A stretch of DNA of 64,000 nt from Agitococcus lubricus (lineage in GTDB: Bacteria > Pseudomonadota > Gammaproteobacteria > Pseudomonadales > Moraxellaceae). The stretch is from contig NZ_QAON01000001.1 of the NCBI RefSeq assembly GCF_003051055.1, positions 496,001 through 560,000 of the forward strand, written 5' to 3'. Numbering within the stretch: position 1 is the stretch's first letter; the number at the start of each line of letters is the position of its first letter. Positions 34,854 to 44,679 of this stretch are shown piece after piece. A program made the position numbers and the translations under genes. Below the pieces are notes generated by a model. The model worked only from the letters and a program-made list of their open reading frames with translations. It was not told the origin of the DNA and did no database searches.

Positions 34854-35594
34854 ATGTTAAAAAAAATCCTTATCATGCTGGTGATGATGCTTGCACAAAC
34901 CGTACATGCGGCATTTGACTCCATAGACCAAGCCAATCAATGGTTACAGCATTATTATCAACAGCCTGAGCCTGCCAATTTAGTCACTGCGCTCAAAGAC
35001 CTCAACCAACATATGCCTGCGCAAGATTGGCAAAAAGCGACCCCTTTTTTATTTGGTTTTATTGCGGGCGCAGTACAACAACAGCCCCAGCTTGCCACTC
35101 AGTTACTAGAAGAATTAAAGGACACGAATGACAATTTATATAGCGCGATTTTAATAGGTGTTTGGTATGCCGACTTAGCACAACCCAATACCACCGCATT
35201 GGTACAAGCCGCCTTAATTAATAAGCCAGCACTTCAAGCGCGCTTAGGCTTTTTAATGAGCAATGCCGTGAATATCTTGGCATTAACGGTAGAGCGTGGC
35301 CCGTGGGTATTAGATGCATGGTGGGGGCATTTTTTTGCCACAGGACAAGGCCGTGCAGTCGAGCAGATTATCAGTGCAACACAATGGTTAGATGACAGTC
35401 ATAAAGAAGCAATCATGGCCAAAGGTAAAGCAGGTTTGCTGTTATTGGCCATTGCAGGCGCGGCTAAATGGTCTTTGTTGAGTAATGCAAAGGTGCATCC
35501 TCGCGTATTAACGATTTGTCAAACACAGGTGCATAAGCAGCCACCTGCTGTTGCCAACCAACTGAATGAGATTTTGGCTAAAATAACGCAATAA
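34854..35594 (+). CDS. Hypothetical secreted helical protein
   Basis: A 246-residue protein with a signal peptide (MLKKILIMLVMMLAQTVHA, cut before AFDSIDQ). The mature part is helical, with repeated LxxAL patterns (TALKDLNQHM; LATQLLEELKDT; LVQAALINKPALQARLG), and a hydrophobic stretch GLLLLAIAGAAKWSLL at about 202-217 that could be a membrane helix. I do not recognise the family. It starts 42 bases after the MITE-like element and ends convergent with polA, separated by a perfect hairpin. Confidence 0.75.
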   Translation: MLKKILIMLVMMLAQTVHAAFDSIDQANQWLQHYYQQPEPANLVTALKDLNQHMPAQDWQKATPFLFGFIAGAVQQQPQLATQLLEELKDTNDNLYSAILIGVWYADLAQPNTTALVQAALINKPALQARLGFLMSNAVNILALTVERGPWVLDAWWGHFFATGQGRAVEQIISATQWLDDSHKEAIMAKGKAGLLLLAIAGAAKWSLLSNAKVHPRVLTICQTQVHKQPPAVANQLNEILAKITQ

Positions 35595-35615
35595 ATTCAA
35601 AACATTTGTCTTAAG

Positions 35616-35644
35616 GCAATGACTGCGCGTGAGGCAGTCATTGC
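35616..35644. terminator. Terminator-like hairpin between convergent genes
   Basis: GCAATGACTGC (35616-35626) and GCAGTCATTGC (35634-35644) form a perfect 11-bp stem between the secreted protein gene and polA, with no strong T run. Confidence 0.6.
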
Positions 35645-35656
35645 GTATCAAGATTA

Positions 35657-38359
35657 TTAATGTGCCTCATCCCAATTGTTACCAACACCCACTTCCACCA
35701 ATAACGGTACAGCTAAATTAGCTACACCACTCATGGCAATCGGCAACATGGCTTTGACGCGCTCTACATGCTCGTTTTTGACTTCTAACACCAATTCGTC
35801 ATGAACTTGTAATAACAAATAAGCGTCTAATTGTTGCAGTTTGAGTTGAGCATCAACGGCAATCATGGCTAATTTAATAATGTCTGCTGCTGAGCCTTGT
35901 AACGGTGCATTAATGGCAGCGCGTTCTGCCGCTTGGCGAATGCTCGGGTTTTTAGAATGAATATCACGCATCGGTAATTTGCGGCCAAACAAGGTTTCGA
36001 CAAAACCTTTGTCACCCGCTTGATGACGAATATTGTCCATATAACGTTTAACGCCTGTATAACGATTAAAATATAAATCAATATAGGCTTGGGCTTCGCT
36101 ACGCGAGGCATTGATTTGTTTAGCTAAACCAAAGGCTGACATACCATATAACAAACCAAAGTTAATGGCTTTAGCGTTACGGCGTTGCTCGTTGCTGACC
36201 TCATTGAGAGGGATACCAAAGACTTCGGCGGCGGTGGCTTTGTGAATGTCTTCGCCCATGCTAAACGCGTGTAATAAACGTTCATCTTGGCTTAAATGTG
36301 CCATTAAGCGTAATTCAATTTGCGAGTAGTCGGCAGCCACTAATTGATAACCGTCGGCGGCAATAAACGCTTGGCGAATTTGGCGACCCTCAGCACTACG
36401 AATAGGAATATTTTGCAAATTAGGGTCGGACGATGACAAACGACCTGTGGCAGTCACTGCCTGATGATACGAGGTATGAATACGTTTACTGACAGGATTA
36501 GCCATTTTGGGCAGAGTATCTGTATAAGTGCCTTTTAATTTACTTAAACTGCGATGCTCTAAAATCACTTTAGCTAAAGGATGTTCTAACTGCTCTAAGA
36601 TATTTTCGCCGGTTGCATATTGGCCTGTTGCCGTTTTTTTGCCCCCTTCTAAACCTAATTTATCAAATAAAATTTCACCTAATTGTTTTGGGGAGGCTAA
36701 GTTAAACACTGTGCCTGCAATGTCGTGCGCTTGTTTTTCGAGTTCAGTTAAACGTTCACCCATTTGCTGACTGAGTTTTTGCAGTTGGGCAAAGTCTAAT
36801 AAAGTGCCACGCGCTTCCATCTGTTGCAAAATCGGTGCAACAGGCATTTCGATATCGTGCAATAAATGATTGAGTGATGGCTCTGCCAATAATTTAGGCA
36901 CAAATAACTCTTTGAGTCTTAAAGTAATATCGGCATCTTCACAGGCATAATTGCTCGCTGCGTCAATTTCTATTTGGTCAAACGTCAGTTGTTTTACGCC
37001 TTTGCCCGCTAATTCCTCAAAAGTCGTGGTTTGATAGTTAAGATAATGTTTGGCTAAATCATCCAAATTATGGCGAGTAGCGGTAGCATCTAACACATAA
37101 GAAGCGAGCATGGTATCAAAGACAATGCCTTGTAAACTAATGCCATGATTAGCTAACACATGTGTATCATATTTGAGATGTTGACCAATTTTGCCAATAT
37201 GCGGATTTTCTAAAATGGGTTTGAGTTGTTTTAACACCGTATCACGGTCAAGTTGTTCGGGCGCGCCCAAATAACTGTGTGCAAGCGGTACATAGTAGGC
37301 TTCGCCGACCACTAAAGACACCGAAAAACCGACAATACGCGCTTCTTTATAATTTAGGCTAGTGGTTTCGGTATCAAAGGCAAATGCAGGGACTAAATTG
37401 AGTTTATCTAATAACGCTGACCATGCCGAAGTTGTCGTAACCGTATGATATTTAGTGCTAATCGGTGGAGCTTCGGGTTCACTTTGCTCATCCAGTGTCG
37501 GTAGGGCAGAAGCATCTACGCTGGCTAACAAACCATTAAATTCAAAACGTTGATATAAGTCTTTTAAGACGGTGTGATTGGGTGTGTGACGAATTAACGC
37601 ATCAGGATGCACTTTTAAGGCTAATTGACAATCAATGGTGGCGAGCTGTTGACTCAACGCGACTTGGCTAAGGCTATTTCTAAAAGTTTCACCGACTTTA
37701 CCTTTAATACTGGCGGCATTGGCAATTAAATTGGCAATTGAGCCGTATTCTTGCAGCCATTTTACCGCTGTTTTTGGCCCTACACCTTGCACACCTGCAA
37801 TGCCATCCGAGGCATCACCGACTAAAGCCAAATAATCAATAATTTGACTCGGTTTTACGCCAAATTTGGCTTCTACACCAGTTGCGTCTAGCACCGTATC
37901 CATAAACGGATTGACAAGGGTAATACGCTCATTCACCAATTGCGCCATGTCTTTATCACCTGTAGAGATAATCACATCCCAACCATGACTCGCGGCTTCA
38001 ACGGCTAATGTGCCTAAAATATCATCCCCCTCGACGCCTTGCTCTAATAACACAGGCAAACCCATCGCCCGTACAATGTCTTGTAAAGGGGCAAATTGTG
38101 CTTTTAAGTCGGCAGGAGTCGGTGGGCGGTGTGCTTTGTAATCGGCAGACAGTTCATGTCTAAAGGTTGCGCCACCTGCATCAAAAATTACAGCAACATG
38201 GCTCGGTTGATATTGTTTGAGTAGTTTATTAAGGGCGTTGAGTGCGCCCTTAATTGCGCCTGTGGGTTGGCCGTCTTTGGTAGACAGGGGAGGCAAGGCA
38301 AAAAAGGAACGATAGATATAAAATGAACCATCGACCAACACCAGTGGTTTACGCGACAT
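35657..38359 (-). CDS. polA: DNA polymerase I
   Basis: A 900-residue DNA polymerase I acting in Okazaki fragment maturation and repair. The N-terminal 5'-3' exonuclease domain is complete (LVLVDGSFYIYRSFFALPPL; VEGDDILGTLA; KDMAQLV; HhH region VGPKTAVKWL). The 3'-5' exonuclease keeps FDTETTSLN, so proofreading is likely active. The polymerase motifs are DYSQIELRLMAHLS, RRNAKAINFGLLYGMSAFGLA and LLQVHDELVLEV. Length is close to the enterobacterial enzyme (928). Single gene, minus strand. Confidence 0.97.
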   Translation of the reverse strand: MSRKPLVLVDGSFYIYRSFFALPPLSTKDGQPTGAIKGALNALNKLLKQYQPSHVAVIFDAGGATFRHELSADYKAHRPPTPADLKAQFAPLQDIVRAMGLPVLLEQGVEGDDILGTLAVEAASHGWDVIISTGDKDMAQLVNERITLVNPFMDTVLDATGVEAKFGVKPSQIIDYLALVGDASDGIAGVQGVGPKTAVKWLQEYGSIANLIANAASIKGKVGETFRNSLSQVALSQQLATIDCQLALKVHPDALIRHTPNHTVLKDLYQRFEFNGLLASVDASALPTLDEQSEPEAPPISTKYHTVTTTSAWSALLDKLNLVPAFAFDTETTSLNYKEARIVGFSVSLVVGEAYYVPLAHSYLGAPEQLDRDTVLKQLKPILENPHIGKIGQHLKYDTHVLANHGISLQGIVFDTMLASYVLDATATRHNLDDLAKHYLNYQTTTFEELAGKGVKQLTFDQIEIDAASNYACEDADITLRLKELFVPKLLAEPSLNHLLHDIEMPVAPILQQMEARGTLLDFAQLQKLSQQMGERLTELEKQAHDIAGTVFNLASPKQLGEILFDKLGLEGGKKTATGQYATGENILEQLEHPLAKVILEHRSLSKLKGTYTDTLPKMANPVSKRIHTSYHQAVTATGRLSSSDPNLQNIPIRSAEGRQIRQAFIAADGYQLVAADYSQIELRLMAHLSQDERLLHAFSMGEDIHKATAAEVFGIPLNEVSNEQRRNAKAINFGLLYGMSAFGLAKQINASRSEAQAYIDLYFNRYTGVKRYMDNIRHQAGDKGFVETLFGRKLPMRDIHSKNPSIRQAAERAAINAPLQGSAADIIKLAMIAVDAQLKLQQLDAYLLLQVHDELVLEVKNEHVERVKAMLPIAMSGVANLAVPLLVEVGVGNNWDEAH

Positions 38360-38460
38360 GGCAGCTACTCAGACAAAGCGGAAATTGTCGTGGATTATAG
38401 CGTAGTTAAGTAGAGGGAGGAGAATGCTTGTCCGTGGTGCGTCAAATTGTGACGATAAAT

Positions 38461-38483
38461 AAAAAGCCCTATAAGGCTTTTTT
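38461..38483 (-). terminator. Intrinsic terminator downstream of ahpF
   Basis: AAAAAGCC (38461-38468) pairs with GGCTTTTT (38475-38482) and both sides carry A/T runs, so it can work in either direction. It lies between ahpF (ends 38569) and polA (starts 38359) and would end the ahpF transcript. Confidence 0.78.
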
Positions 38484-38493
38484 GCTGGCGTGG

Positions 38494-38563
38494 TTTCGAC
38501 TTCGCTCAACCAACCAGACCCCACTCAGGCAACGCAAGAGGCATCCTGAGCGGAGTTGAAGGG
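38494..38563. repeat. REP-like palindrome family B, copy 1
   Basis: TTTCGACTTCGCTCAA on the left is mirrored by CTGAGCGGAGTTGAA on the right of a 70-bp unit downstream of ahpF. The core CTTCGACTCCGCTCAG recurs at 40196-40211 and 52464-52480. Confidence 0.75.
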
Positions 38564-38568
38564 CAGAC

Positions 38569-40116
38569 CTAAGCCCCTTGTCTAATCAAATAATCAAAGG
38601 CAGCTAATGAGGCTTTTGCACCTTCACCCATAGCAATAATAATTTGCTTAAAGGGGGCAGTCGTCACATCACCCGCAGCAAACACACCCGCCATTGAGGT
38701 TTCGCCACGTGAATTGACTTCTATTTCACCCCGATTAGTTAAGTTGAGTGTGTCTTTTAACCAATCAGTATTGGGCAATAAACCAATTTGGACAAACACG
38801 CCAGCAACAGCCAAGTGATGACTTTCGTTAGTCAAACGGTTGGTATAACTTAAGCCCGTCATTTTTTGGCCATCACCATGCACTTCAGTGGTTAAGGCTG
38901 AGGTAATGACGGTGACATTGGGCAAACTATAGAGTTTCTTTTGCAACACGGCATCAGCACGTAGTTTGCTATCAAACTCTAATAACGTGACATGGCTAAC
39001 TATGCCTGCTAAATCAATGGCTGCTTCTACGCCTGAGTTTCCACCGCCAATCACCGCAACGGCTTTGCCTTTGAATAATGGCCCATCACAGTGTGGGCAG
39101 TAGGCAACTCCACGACCACGGTATTGTTGTTCACCATTGACGTTCATTTCGCGCCAGCGTGCGCCAGTGGCAATTAAAATGGCTTTGCTGCGTAAGGTTG
39201 CACCACTGGCTAACTCAACATGAAATAAGTCATCTTGGCTTAAACGGCTGGCACGTTGATTGTTGATAATATCAACCTCATAGCTTTTCACGTGTTCTTC
39301 TAAAGAACGTGCTAATTTTGCGCCATCAGTTTCTTTCACCGAGATAAAGTTTTCAATGGCTAAGGTATCCATTACTTGGCCACCAAAACGCTCGGCAACG
39401 ACACCCGTTCTAATGCCTTTACGGGCAGCATAAATCGCTGCGGCTGCCCCTGATGGGCCACCACCAACAATTAACAAGTCATAAGGGGCTTTGTCGTGTA
39501 ACTGAGCGGCGGCTTTGGCTTCGGCCTCAATATCTACTTTGGCCAAAATCTCTTCTAAAGTCATTCGGCCTTGACCAAACTCTGCACCATTTAAACGTAC
39601 AGATGGCACAGCCATAATGTTTTTATCGGTCACTTCTTGTTGAAACAACGCCCCATCAATCATGGTATGACTGATATTGGGGTTAAGTACCGCCATAATA
39701 TTTAACGCTTGCACCACGTCTGGACAGTTGTGACAAGACAACGAGACATAGGTTTCAAAATTTAAGCGAGTAGACAAGCCTTTAATTTGCTCAGCAATCG
39801 CCGCCTCAATTTTGGGGGCATAACCGCTGACTTGTAATAAGGCTAATACTAAAGAGGTAAATTCGTGCCCTAAAGGGATGCCTGCAAAACGTACTCTAGG
39901 TGTTTCTCCCACACGCGCAATCGCAAATGAAGGTTGACGTTCACCAGAGACAGGTTCGGCAAGACGAATTTTGGCATTTAAACCAGCAATTTCTTGCAAT
40001 AACTGATGCAATTCTTGCGCGGCTTGGCTGTCATCTAAACTGGCAATCAATTCAATGGGATTAACCAGTCGTTCTAAATAGGCTTGTAATTGAGCTTTTA
40101 AGTTGGCATCCAACAT
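38569..40116 (-). CDS. ahpF: Alkyl hydroperoxide reductase subunit F
   Basis: A 515-residue flavoprotein that reduces AhpC using NAD(P)H. The N-terminal thioredoxin-like double domain carries SCHNC (C128, C131), the FAD motif is [18 protein letters not shown], the thioredoxin-reductase-type redox site CPHC lies in [12 protein letters not shown] about residue 340, the NAD motif is [16 protein letters not shown], and the end is [23 protein letters not shown]. Length matches the family (about 520). ahpC lies 200 bases upstream on the same strand, separated by a REP-like palindrome, so ahpF may have partly independent expression. Confidence 0.96.
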   Translation of the reverse strand: MLDANLKAQLQAYLERLVNPIELIASLDDSQAAQELHQLLQEIAGLNAKIRLAEPVSGERQPSFAIARVGETPRVRFAGIPLGHEFTSLVLALLQVSGYAPKIEAAIAEQIKGLSTRLNFETYVSLSCHNCPDVVQALNIMAVLNPNISHTMIDGALFQQEVTDKNIMAVPSVRLNGAEFGQGRMTLEEILAKVDIEAEAKAAAQLHDKAPYDLLIVGGGPSGAAAAIYAARKGIRTGVVAERFGGQVMDTLAIENFISVKETDGAKLARSLEEHVKSYEVDIINNQRASRLSQDDLFHVELASGATLRSKAILIATGARWREMNVNGEQQYRGRGVAYCPHCDGPLFKGKAVAVIGGGNSGVEAAIDLAGIVSHVTLLEFDSKLRADAVLQKKLYSLPNVTVITSALTTEVHGDGQKMTGLSYTNRLTNESHHLAVAGVFVQIGLLPNTDWLKDTLNLTNRGEIEVNSRGETSMAGVFAAGDVTTAPFKQIIIAMGEGAKASLAAFDYLIRQGA

Positions 40117-40193
40117 GATATGACTCCAGTAGAATTAAGTCCCCTCTTGAGAGCAATGCTGGTCAGTTAAGAGAAATTTGTGTTTAATAACAG

Positions 40194-40245
40194 CCCTTCG
40201 ACTCCGCTCAGGGCGCGTTTTTGCGTTGACTGAGCAGAGTCGAAG
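40194..40245. repeat. REP-like palindrome family B, copy 2
   Basis: CTTCGACTCCGCTCAG at 40196-40211 pairs with CTGAGCAGAGTCGAAG at 40230-40245 (one mismatch), forming a 16-bp stem between ahpC and ahpF on their shared transcript. Such a hairpin could stabilise the ahpC mRNA or attenuate ahpF. Confidence 0.78.
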
Positions 40246-40316
40246 TCAGTAAAAACACTTAACTGACTGACATCGCGCCAAAGAGAGGCGTTTAATCGTT
40301 AATGATGAGAATATGA

Positions 40317-40883
40317 TTAAATCTTGCCAACCAAATCTAAAGAAGGCTTCAAGGTTTCTGCACCTTCTTGCCATTTTGCTGGGCAAACTTCACCAGGATG
40401 GTTAGCAACATATTGTGCGGCTTTGACTTTGCGCAGCAATTCACTGGCATCACGACCAATGCCGTTGTCATGGATTTCACAGAGTTTGATTTGACCTTCG
40501 GGATTAATCACAAACGTACCGCGTAAGGCTAAACCTTCTTCTTCAATCATCACTTCAAAGTTGCGGGCTAATGTGCCTGTTGGGTCGCCAACTAAAGGAT
40601 ATTGCACTTTGCGGATGGTGTCAGAGGTGTCGTGCCATGCTTTGTGAGTAAAATGGGTATCGGTAGACACACCATAAATTTCAACGCCTAATTTTTGAAA
40701 CTCGGCATAGTTATCCGCTAAATCACCGAGTTCTGTTGGGCAAACAAAGGTGAAGTCAGCAGGATAAAAGACAACCACAGACCATTTGCCTAACAAGGTT
40801 TCGTTGCTAACAGGAACAAATTTGCCGTTGTGATAAGCCGTGGTTTTGAAAGGTTTTACGGTGGTATTGATTAAGTTTGCCAT
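40317..40883 (-). CDS. ahpC: Alkyl hydroperoxide reductase subunit C (peroxiredoxin)
   Basis: A 188-residue typical 2-Cys peroxiredoxin that detoxifies peroxides. Peroxidatic Cys48 lies in DFTFVCPTE and resolving Cys167 in EVCPAKW; the motif [17 protein letters not shown] and the C-terminal tail match the bacterial AhpC group. It is followed by ahpF on the same strand. Upstream, the ATG is preceded by GAGGAAAATC, which holds the ribosome binding site. OxyR or similar control is expected from the family; I did not identify a definite site. Confidence 0.97.
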   Translation of the reverse strand: MANLINTTVKPFKTTAYHNGKFVPVSNETLLGKWSVVVFYPADFTFVCPTELGDLADNYAEFQKLGVEIYGVSTDTHFTHKAWHDTSDTIRKVQYPLVGDPTGTLARNFEVMIEEEGLALRGTFVINPEGQIKLCEIHDNGIGRDASELLRKVKAAQYVANHPGEVCPAKWQEGAETLKPSLDLVGKI

Positions 40884-41028
40884 GATGATTTTCCTCAGAG
40901 AGTTTAAGTTTAGGACAGAGACATTTGAAGAAAATGTCTCTGTCGCTGTTCAATCTGAGGCCAATCGTAGCGAAAGTTTTTAGATAGTTGAAATTGATTT
41001 TTTATTAAATTTTAATAGTTTTTAGCTA

Positions 41029-41574
41029 TTAAATGGGCTTTAACCAATACACAGGATTGACTTCAATGCTGTGTTCACCAATCGAAAACCACAACTGGCC
41101 TTGTTGAATAGTGCATTGAATCTGCATGGTACGTTCAACGGCTTTGCCAAGGGCTTCGACTTCGCTAGGAATCAAATTAATTACCGTTAAGTTGTCAAAA
41201 CGGCCAAGTTTATCTTGTGTCTTTTTCCACCACACATCCGCCGTACCCCCACCATAACTGACAATCACTGCTTGTTGACCACGACTCGCTGCTTTACGTA
41301 GACGTTTTTCATCGGGTTGGCCTAAATCAATCCACAACTCGACTTCATCGCGTAGGTTTTTTTGCCACAAATCAGGTTCATCTTCAGCACTTAAACCTTT
41401 GGTAAATTGCAAAGACTCACTGGCATATAAGGCAAAAGCGACAAGTCGAATCATCATCCGTTCATCGGTTTCTGACGGATGCTGAGCAATGGTGAGTTGA
41501 TGTGTTGCATAATAATCTCTATCCATATCGGTAATAGAGAGTTCTGCTTTAAAAATGGTAGATTTAAGCGCCAT
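41029..41574 (-). CDS. YaeQ family protein
   Basis: A 181-residue protein of the YaeQ family, which adopts a PD-(D/E)xK nuclease-like fold. Conserved blocks: MALKSTIFKAELSITDMDRDYY, LTIAQHPSETDERMMIRLVAFALYA, PDLWQKNLRDEVELWIDLGQPDEKRLRKAASR and VIVSYGGGTADVWWKK. The molecular role is not settled; links to transcription elongation/RfaH suppression have been described for YaeQ. It is divergent from the DEAD-box helicase gene with 90 bases between. Confidence 0.9.
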   Translation of the reverse strand: MALKSTIFKAELSITDMDRDYYATHQLTIAQHPSETDERMMIRLVAFALYASESLQFTKGLSAEDEPDLWQKNLRDEVELWIDLGQPDEKRLRKAASRGQQAVIVSYGGGTADVWWKKTQDKLGRFDNLTVINLIPSEVEALGKAVERTMQIQCTIQQGQLWFSIGEHSIEVNPVYWLKPI

Positions 41575-41664
41575 GTCGACTATCTATCTTGCAAAAATAA
41601 GCCGAGTAACATAACAGAATTACGTTAAAATAGCGGCTACTTTTCATCTTTGAAACGATTGTTA

Positions 41665-42810
41665 ATGACTTCTACGCCTACTTTTAGCCATCTTGGTATT
41701 GATTCTTTATTAGTTAAAGCCGTCAATGCGCTTAATTACCAACAACCCACCCCCATCCAACAAACCGCTATTCCCGCAATTTTGCAGGGACGTGATGTGG
41801 TGGCAGGCGCAGAAACAGGCTCAGGCAAAACCGCTGCCTTTGCTTTACCGTTGTTGCAACGTTTATCTCAGCAAGCACAAACAAGTCAGGCGAAAGGCAA
41901 TCAGATTCGCGCCTTAGTTCTTGCACCTACTCGTGAATTAGCCATACAAATAGGTCAGGCCATCAATAGTTATGGTCAATATTTGCAGCCACGTCTCAAG
42001 GTATGTACAGTGTTTGGTGGGGTTTCTATTAACCCACAAATGTTAGCGCTGCGTGGCGGTGCAGATATTGTTGTGGCGACAACAGGCCGTTTGCTCGATT
42101 TAATGGCACATAATGCGCTTAAGTGCGATGCGTTAGCGTATTTAGTGTTGGATGAAGCCGACAAGATGCTTGGATTAGGCTTTAGTGAAGAATTAACCCA
42201 AATTCTTAAAGTGTTGCCTAAAAAACGCCAAAATTTGTTATTTTCGGCGACGTTTCCACCCGAATTACAACAGTTGATTGAGCAATTATTACATCAACCT
42301 CTCGAAATTAACCTTGCGAAACAAGACGAAAATTTAATTGAGCAGCATGTATATGTCGTTGAGCAAGAACGTAAAAATGCTGCTCTAATTCATTTAATTC
42401 ACAGTGAAAATTGGCAACAAGTATTAGTGTTTGCCAGTGCTAAAAACACCTGTAATCGTTTGGTATTAAAGTTGGCCAAAGCAGGTATTCAAGCGGCCGC
42501 GTTTCATGGCGATTTAAGTCAAGGTGCGCGTAACAAGGCCTTAGAGGATTTTAAAGCCAAAAAAATTCGCGTATTGATTGCCACCGATGTGGCTGCACGC
42601 GGTATTGATATTCAACAATTGCCTTATGTAGTGAATTTTGAATTGCCACGCTCAGCCAATGATTATATTCATCGCATTGGTCGTACAGGCCGTGCAGGTC
42701 AACAAGGTTATGCTGTGGCATTAATTACCGAAGAAGATGAAGAGCATTTTCGCTTGATTGAAAAACGCATGAAAAAACGTTTGCCACGTGAACAATTGTT
42801 GTTAACCTAA
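41665..42810 (+). CDS. DEAD-box RNA helicase
   Basis: A 381-residue ATP-dependent RNA helicase from ATG 41665 (MTSTPTFSHLGIDSLLVKAV); an upstream TTG at 41650 is less likely. Motifs in order: Q motif PTPIQQTAIP, I AGAETGSGKT, Ia APTRELAIQIG, Ib TTGRLLDL, II LDEADKML, III FSATF, V ATDVAARGID, VI HRIGRTGRAG. There is almost no C-terminal extension (KRMKKRLPREQLLLT), so it is a minimal two-RecA-domain helicase of the RhlE/SrmB broad group. Divergent from yaeQ. Confidence 0.93.
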   Translation: MTSTPTFSHLGIDSLLVKAVNALNYQQPTPIQQTAIPAILQGRDVVAGAETGSGKTAAFALPLLQRLSQQAQTSQAKGNQIRALVLAPTRELAIQIGQAINSYGQYLQPRLKVCTVFGGVSINPQMLALRGGADIVVATTGRLLDLMAHNALKCDALAYLVLDEADKMLGLGFSEELTQILKVLPKKRQNLLFSATFPPELQQLIEQLLHQPLEINLAKQDENLIEQHVYVVEQERKNAALIHLIHSENWQQVLVFASAKNTCNRLVLKLAKAGIQAAAFHGDLSQGARNKALEDFKAKKIRVLIATDVAARGIDIQQLPYVVNFELPRSANDYIHRIGRTGRAGQQGYAVALITEEDEEHFRLIEKRMKKRLPREQLLLT

Positions 42811-42918
42811 TGTTTGTGTTTGATGAAAAATACAAAGAAATTTTGGCTTTTGGGTTTATTTTGGCATTGATTATGAGAAAAACAAAAATGAGCTATCAAC
42901 CATTTTTTGAGGTGTATT

Positions 42919-43539
42919 ATGGCTTCTGCTGTGCGTAATTTAGATGAGCCAATCTGTGAAGAGGCTTACCTTGAGTTAGAAAAACAAACCGACATTCGTC
43001 ACGAATATATTGATGGTTATGTTTATGCGATGGTTGGCGGTAGTTTTAATCATGGTCGAATTACTCAAAATCTTGCTCGCAAAATTGGTAACTATCTTGA
43101 AGGCAAACCATGCGAAGTATTTGCAGAAAGCACCAAAGTAAAAATGCCAATGCCGTATGGTCGTTCTAATTATGTGTATCCCGATGTCGTGGTCGATTGT
43201 TCGGTAAACAAAGCAGAGGACAATACACTAACTACGCCTGTGATAGTGGTTGAAGTATTATCTAAGTCAACGCATTACCGTGATAAAGTCACAAAACGTC
43301 ATCTTTATCAACAAATTGAAACTTTGCAAGAATATGTGTTGGTTGAACAAGATGTCGTTGAGGTGATTATTCGTCGTCGCCGTAGTAATTGGATTTCTGA
43401 GGAGTTTTTTTTAGGTGATAGTGTGACTTTTGAGTCCATTAATTTGACGCTAACGGTTGCTGACATTTATGACCGTGTGCAAAATGAAGAAATGGCCGAT
43501 TGGCTAGCGCAAAAAACGCCTGATGCTAATAACGGATAA
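42919..43539 (+). CDS. Uma2 family endonuclease-like protein
   Basis: A 206-residue protein of the Uma2/DUF820 family (PD-(D/E)xK fold) from ATG 42919 (MASAVRNLDEPICEEAYLEL), with GAGG just upstream; a TTG 12 bases earlier is in frame. Family blocks: RHEYIDGYVYAMVGGSFNHGRITQNL, VYPDVVVDC (the D of the catalytic core), TPVIVVEVLSKSTHYRDKVTKRHLYQQ (ExLSxST with E and K), and LQEYVLVEQD. It is solitary; Uma2 proteins are abundant in mobile-rich genomes and their substrates are unknown. It converges on the next gene over a hairpin terminator. Confidence 0.85.
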   Translation: MASAVRNLDEPICEEAYLELEKQTDIRHEYIDGYVYAMVGGSFNHGRITQNLARKIGNYLEGKPCEVFAESTKVKMPMPYGRSNYVYPDVVVDCSVNKAEDNTLTTPVIVVEVLSKSTHYRDKVTKRHLYQQIETLQEYVLVEQDVVEVIIRRRRSNWISEEFFLGDSVTFESINLTLTVADIYDRVQNEEMADWLAQKTPDANNG

Positions 43540-43565
43540 AAGTCGGGTTAAACCCCGACTTATGT
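43540..43565 (-). terminator. Intrinsic terminator
   Basis: AAGTCGGG (43540-43547) pairs with CCCGACTT (43554-43561). On the minus strand the stem is followed by TTTTATC, so it best ends the phase-variable gene, but it may serve both convergent genes. Confidence 0.75.
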
Positions 43566-44677
43566 TTAAACCAACGGTTTTACCTCATCACGAAGATATT
43601 GAACGAGTTTTGGCCATGCAATACTTGGTGCTATTTTTTGTGTTGCAGACCATTTTTTTTCGCCGAAACCAAATTTACCCAAACTAACGACTAGCTCATT
43701 AAAGTCGGGGTTATTGGCTAAACGCGCCACGGTTAAGGCATAGGGCATAAACCATTTTCGATGCAAACTTTCTTTGACTCTTTTGTCTATGTCACCATTG
43801 AACAGCGCATCAATTCCTTTAATATCTAATGCTGCATCTGACCATCTTAAAGCACTCTGTTTTAGCGTTAATAAAAACTCTTCAAAACTTTCCCAGTTAT
43901 AAATCTTAAATCTGCTCTCTTGAGAGGAGAGAATATTGGCGATATTAAAATAAACCCCCCCCCCGCATTCATAGGAAATTTAAAATCGGATAATTGAACA
44001 ATGTCAATCATCGTATTTTCAACGATTTGAAAAAAACTCATCAATGTAAATTGACCATCGCCCCCTCTACAGTCAAAGCTAATTTGATGATTTCCTGATG
44101 AAATTTGTCGCATATAGTTAATATAAAACTCTTCACCATATTCACTTAATTCATCTCTGTCTACCACAAAATTATGCTCAGCCAATAATGCGCCGATGCG
44201 TGTTTTAATAAGGGTGTAAAATTCAGCGACTGTTTCGGGAAAGGCATTTTTTTGTTTGGGGGCATTTAAAATCTGTAACCACGATTTACGGCTATTTTCT
44301 GGCAAAATTGTGCCATTAGGTAACAACACTAAAATAATTTGCTCATCAAATAAGGCTAAACCATGTTTAATGGCTTCTTGTAATAAAATTTTGACAATGT
44401 GTTGCCAGTTATATTCAGGCAGGTTAAAACAGTAAGCAGCCATACCTTCGGCTTTTATATCATCTTCAAAGCCCACAAAATATTGAGCAACGACAGGTGG
44501 TACATCATTGGATTGACTGTATTTTTCTACATCACGCGCAAACGCCAGTAATTTTTTACTGGGTTCGGCAGGTTGTTTTATCAAAGAATAGGCTTTTTGG
44601 TAAGTATATTCGCTAAAACCATTTGGTGCGCCATAAATATCGGCATCCCAAATAATCACATCATGACGATTCGCCAT
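43566..44677 (-). pseudogene. Unknown protein gene interrupted at a G10 tract (probable phase-variable)
   Basis: The upstream frame starts at ATG 44677 (MANRHDVIIWDADIYGAP..) and stops at 43868, 269 residues. On the minus strand a run of ten G (plus-strand C at 43955-43964) lies at MNAGGG. Downstream in another frame the codons remain open and protein-like through NIANILSSQESRFKIYNWESFEEF.. to the stop at 43566 (ending LRDEVKPLV). G8 or G11 would restore a single 370-residue protein; G10 leaves it out of frame. The product has no signal peptide or membrane helix and I do not recognise the family with confidence (the central part LLAEHNFVVDRDELSEY..ISFDCRGGDG may be a DUF4304-like fold). It overlaps no other gene and follows a 33-aa ORF. 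Confidence 0.7.
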
Positions 44678-44679
44678 TA

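Noticed and set aside
43566-43766. Independent 66-codon gene
   Set aside because: Its frame is open upstream to the poly-G tract and continues the protein-like sequence of the 269-residue ORF, so it is the 3' part of one broken gene.
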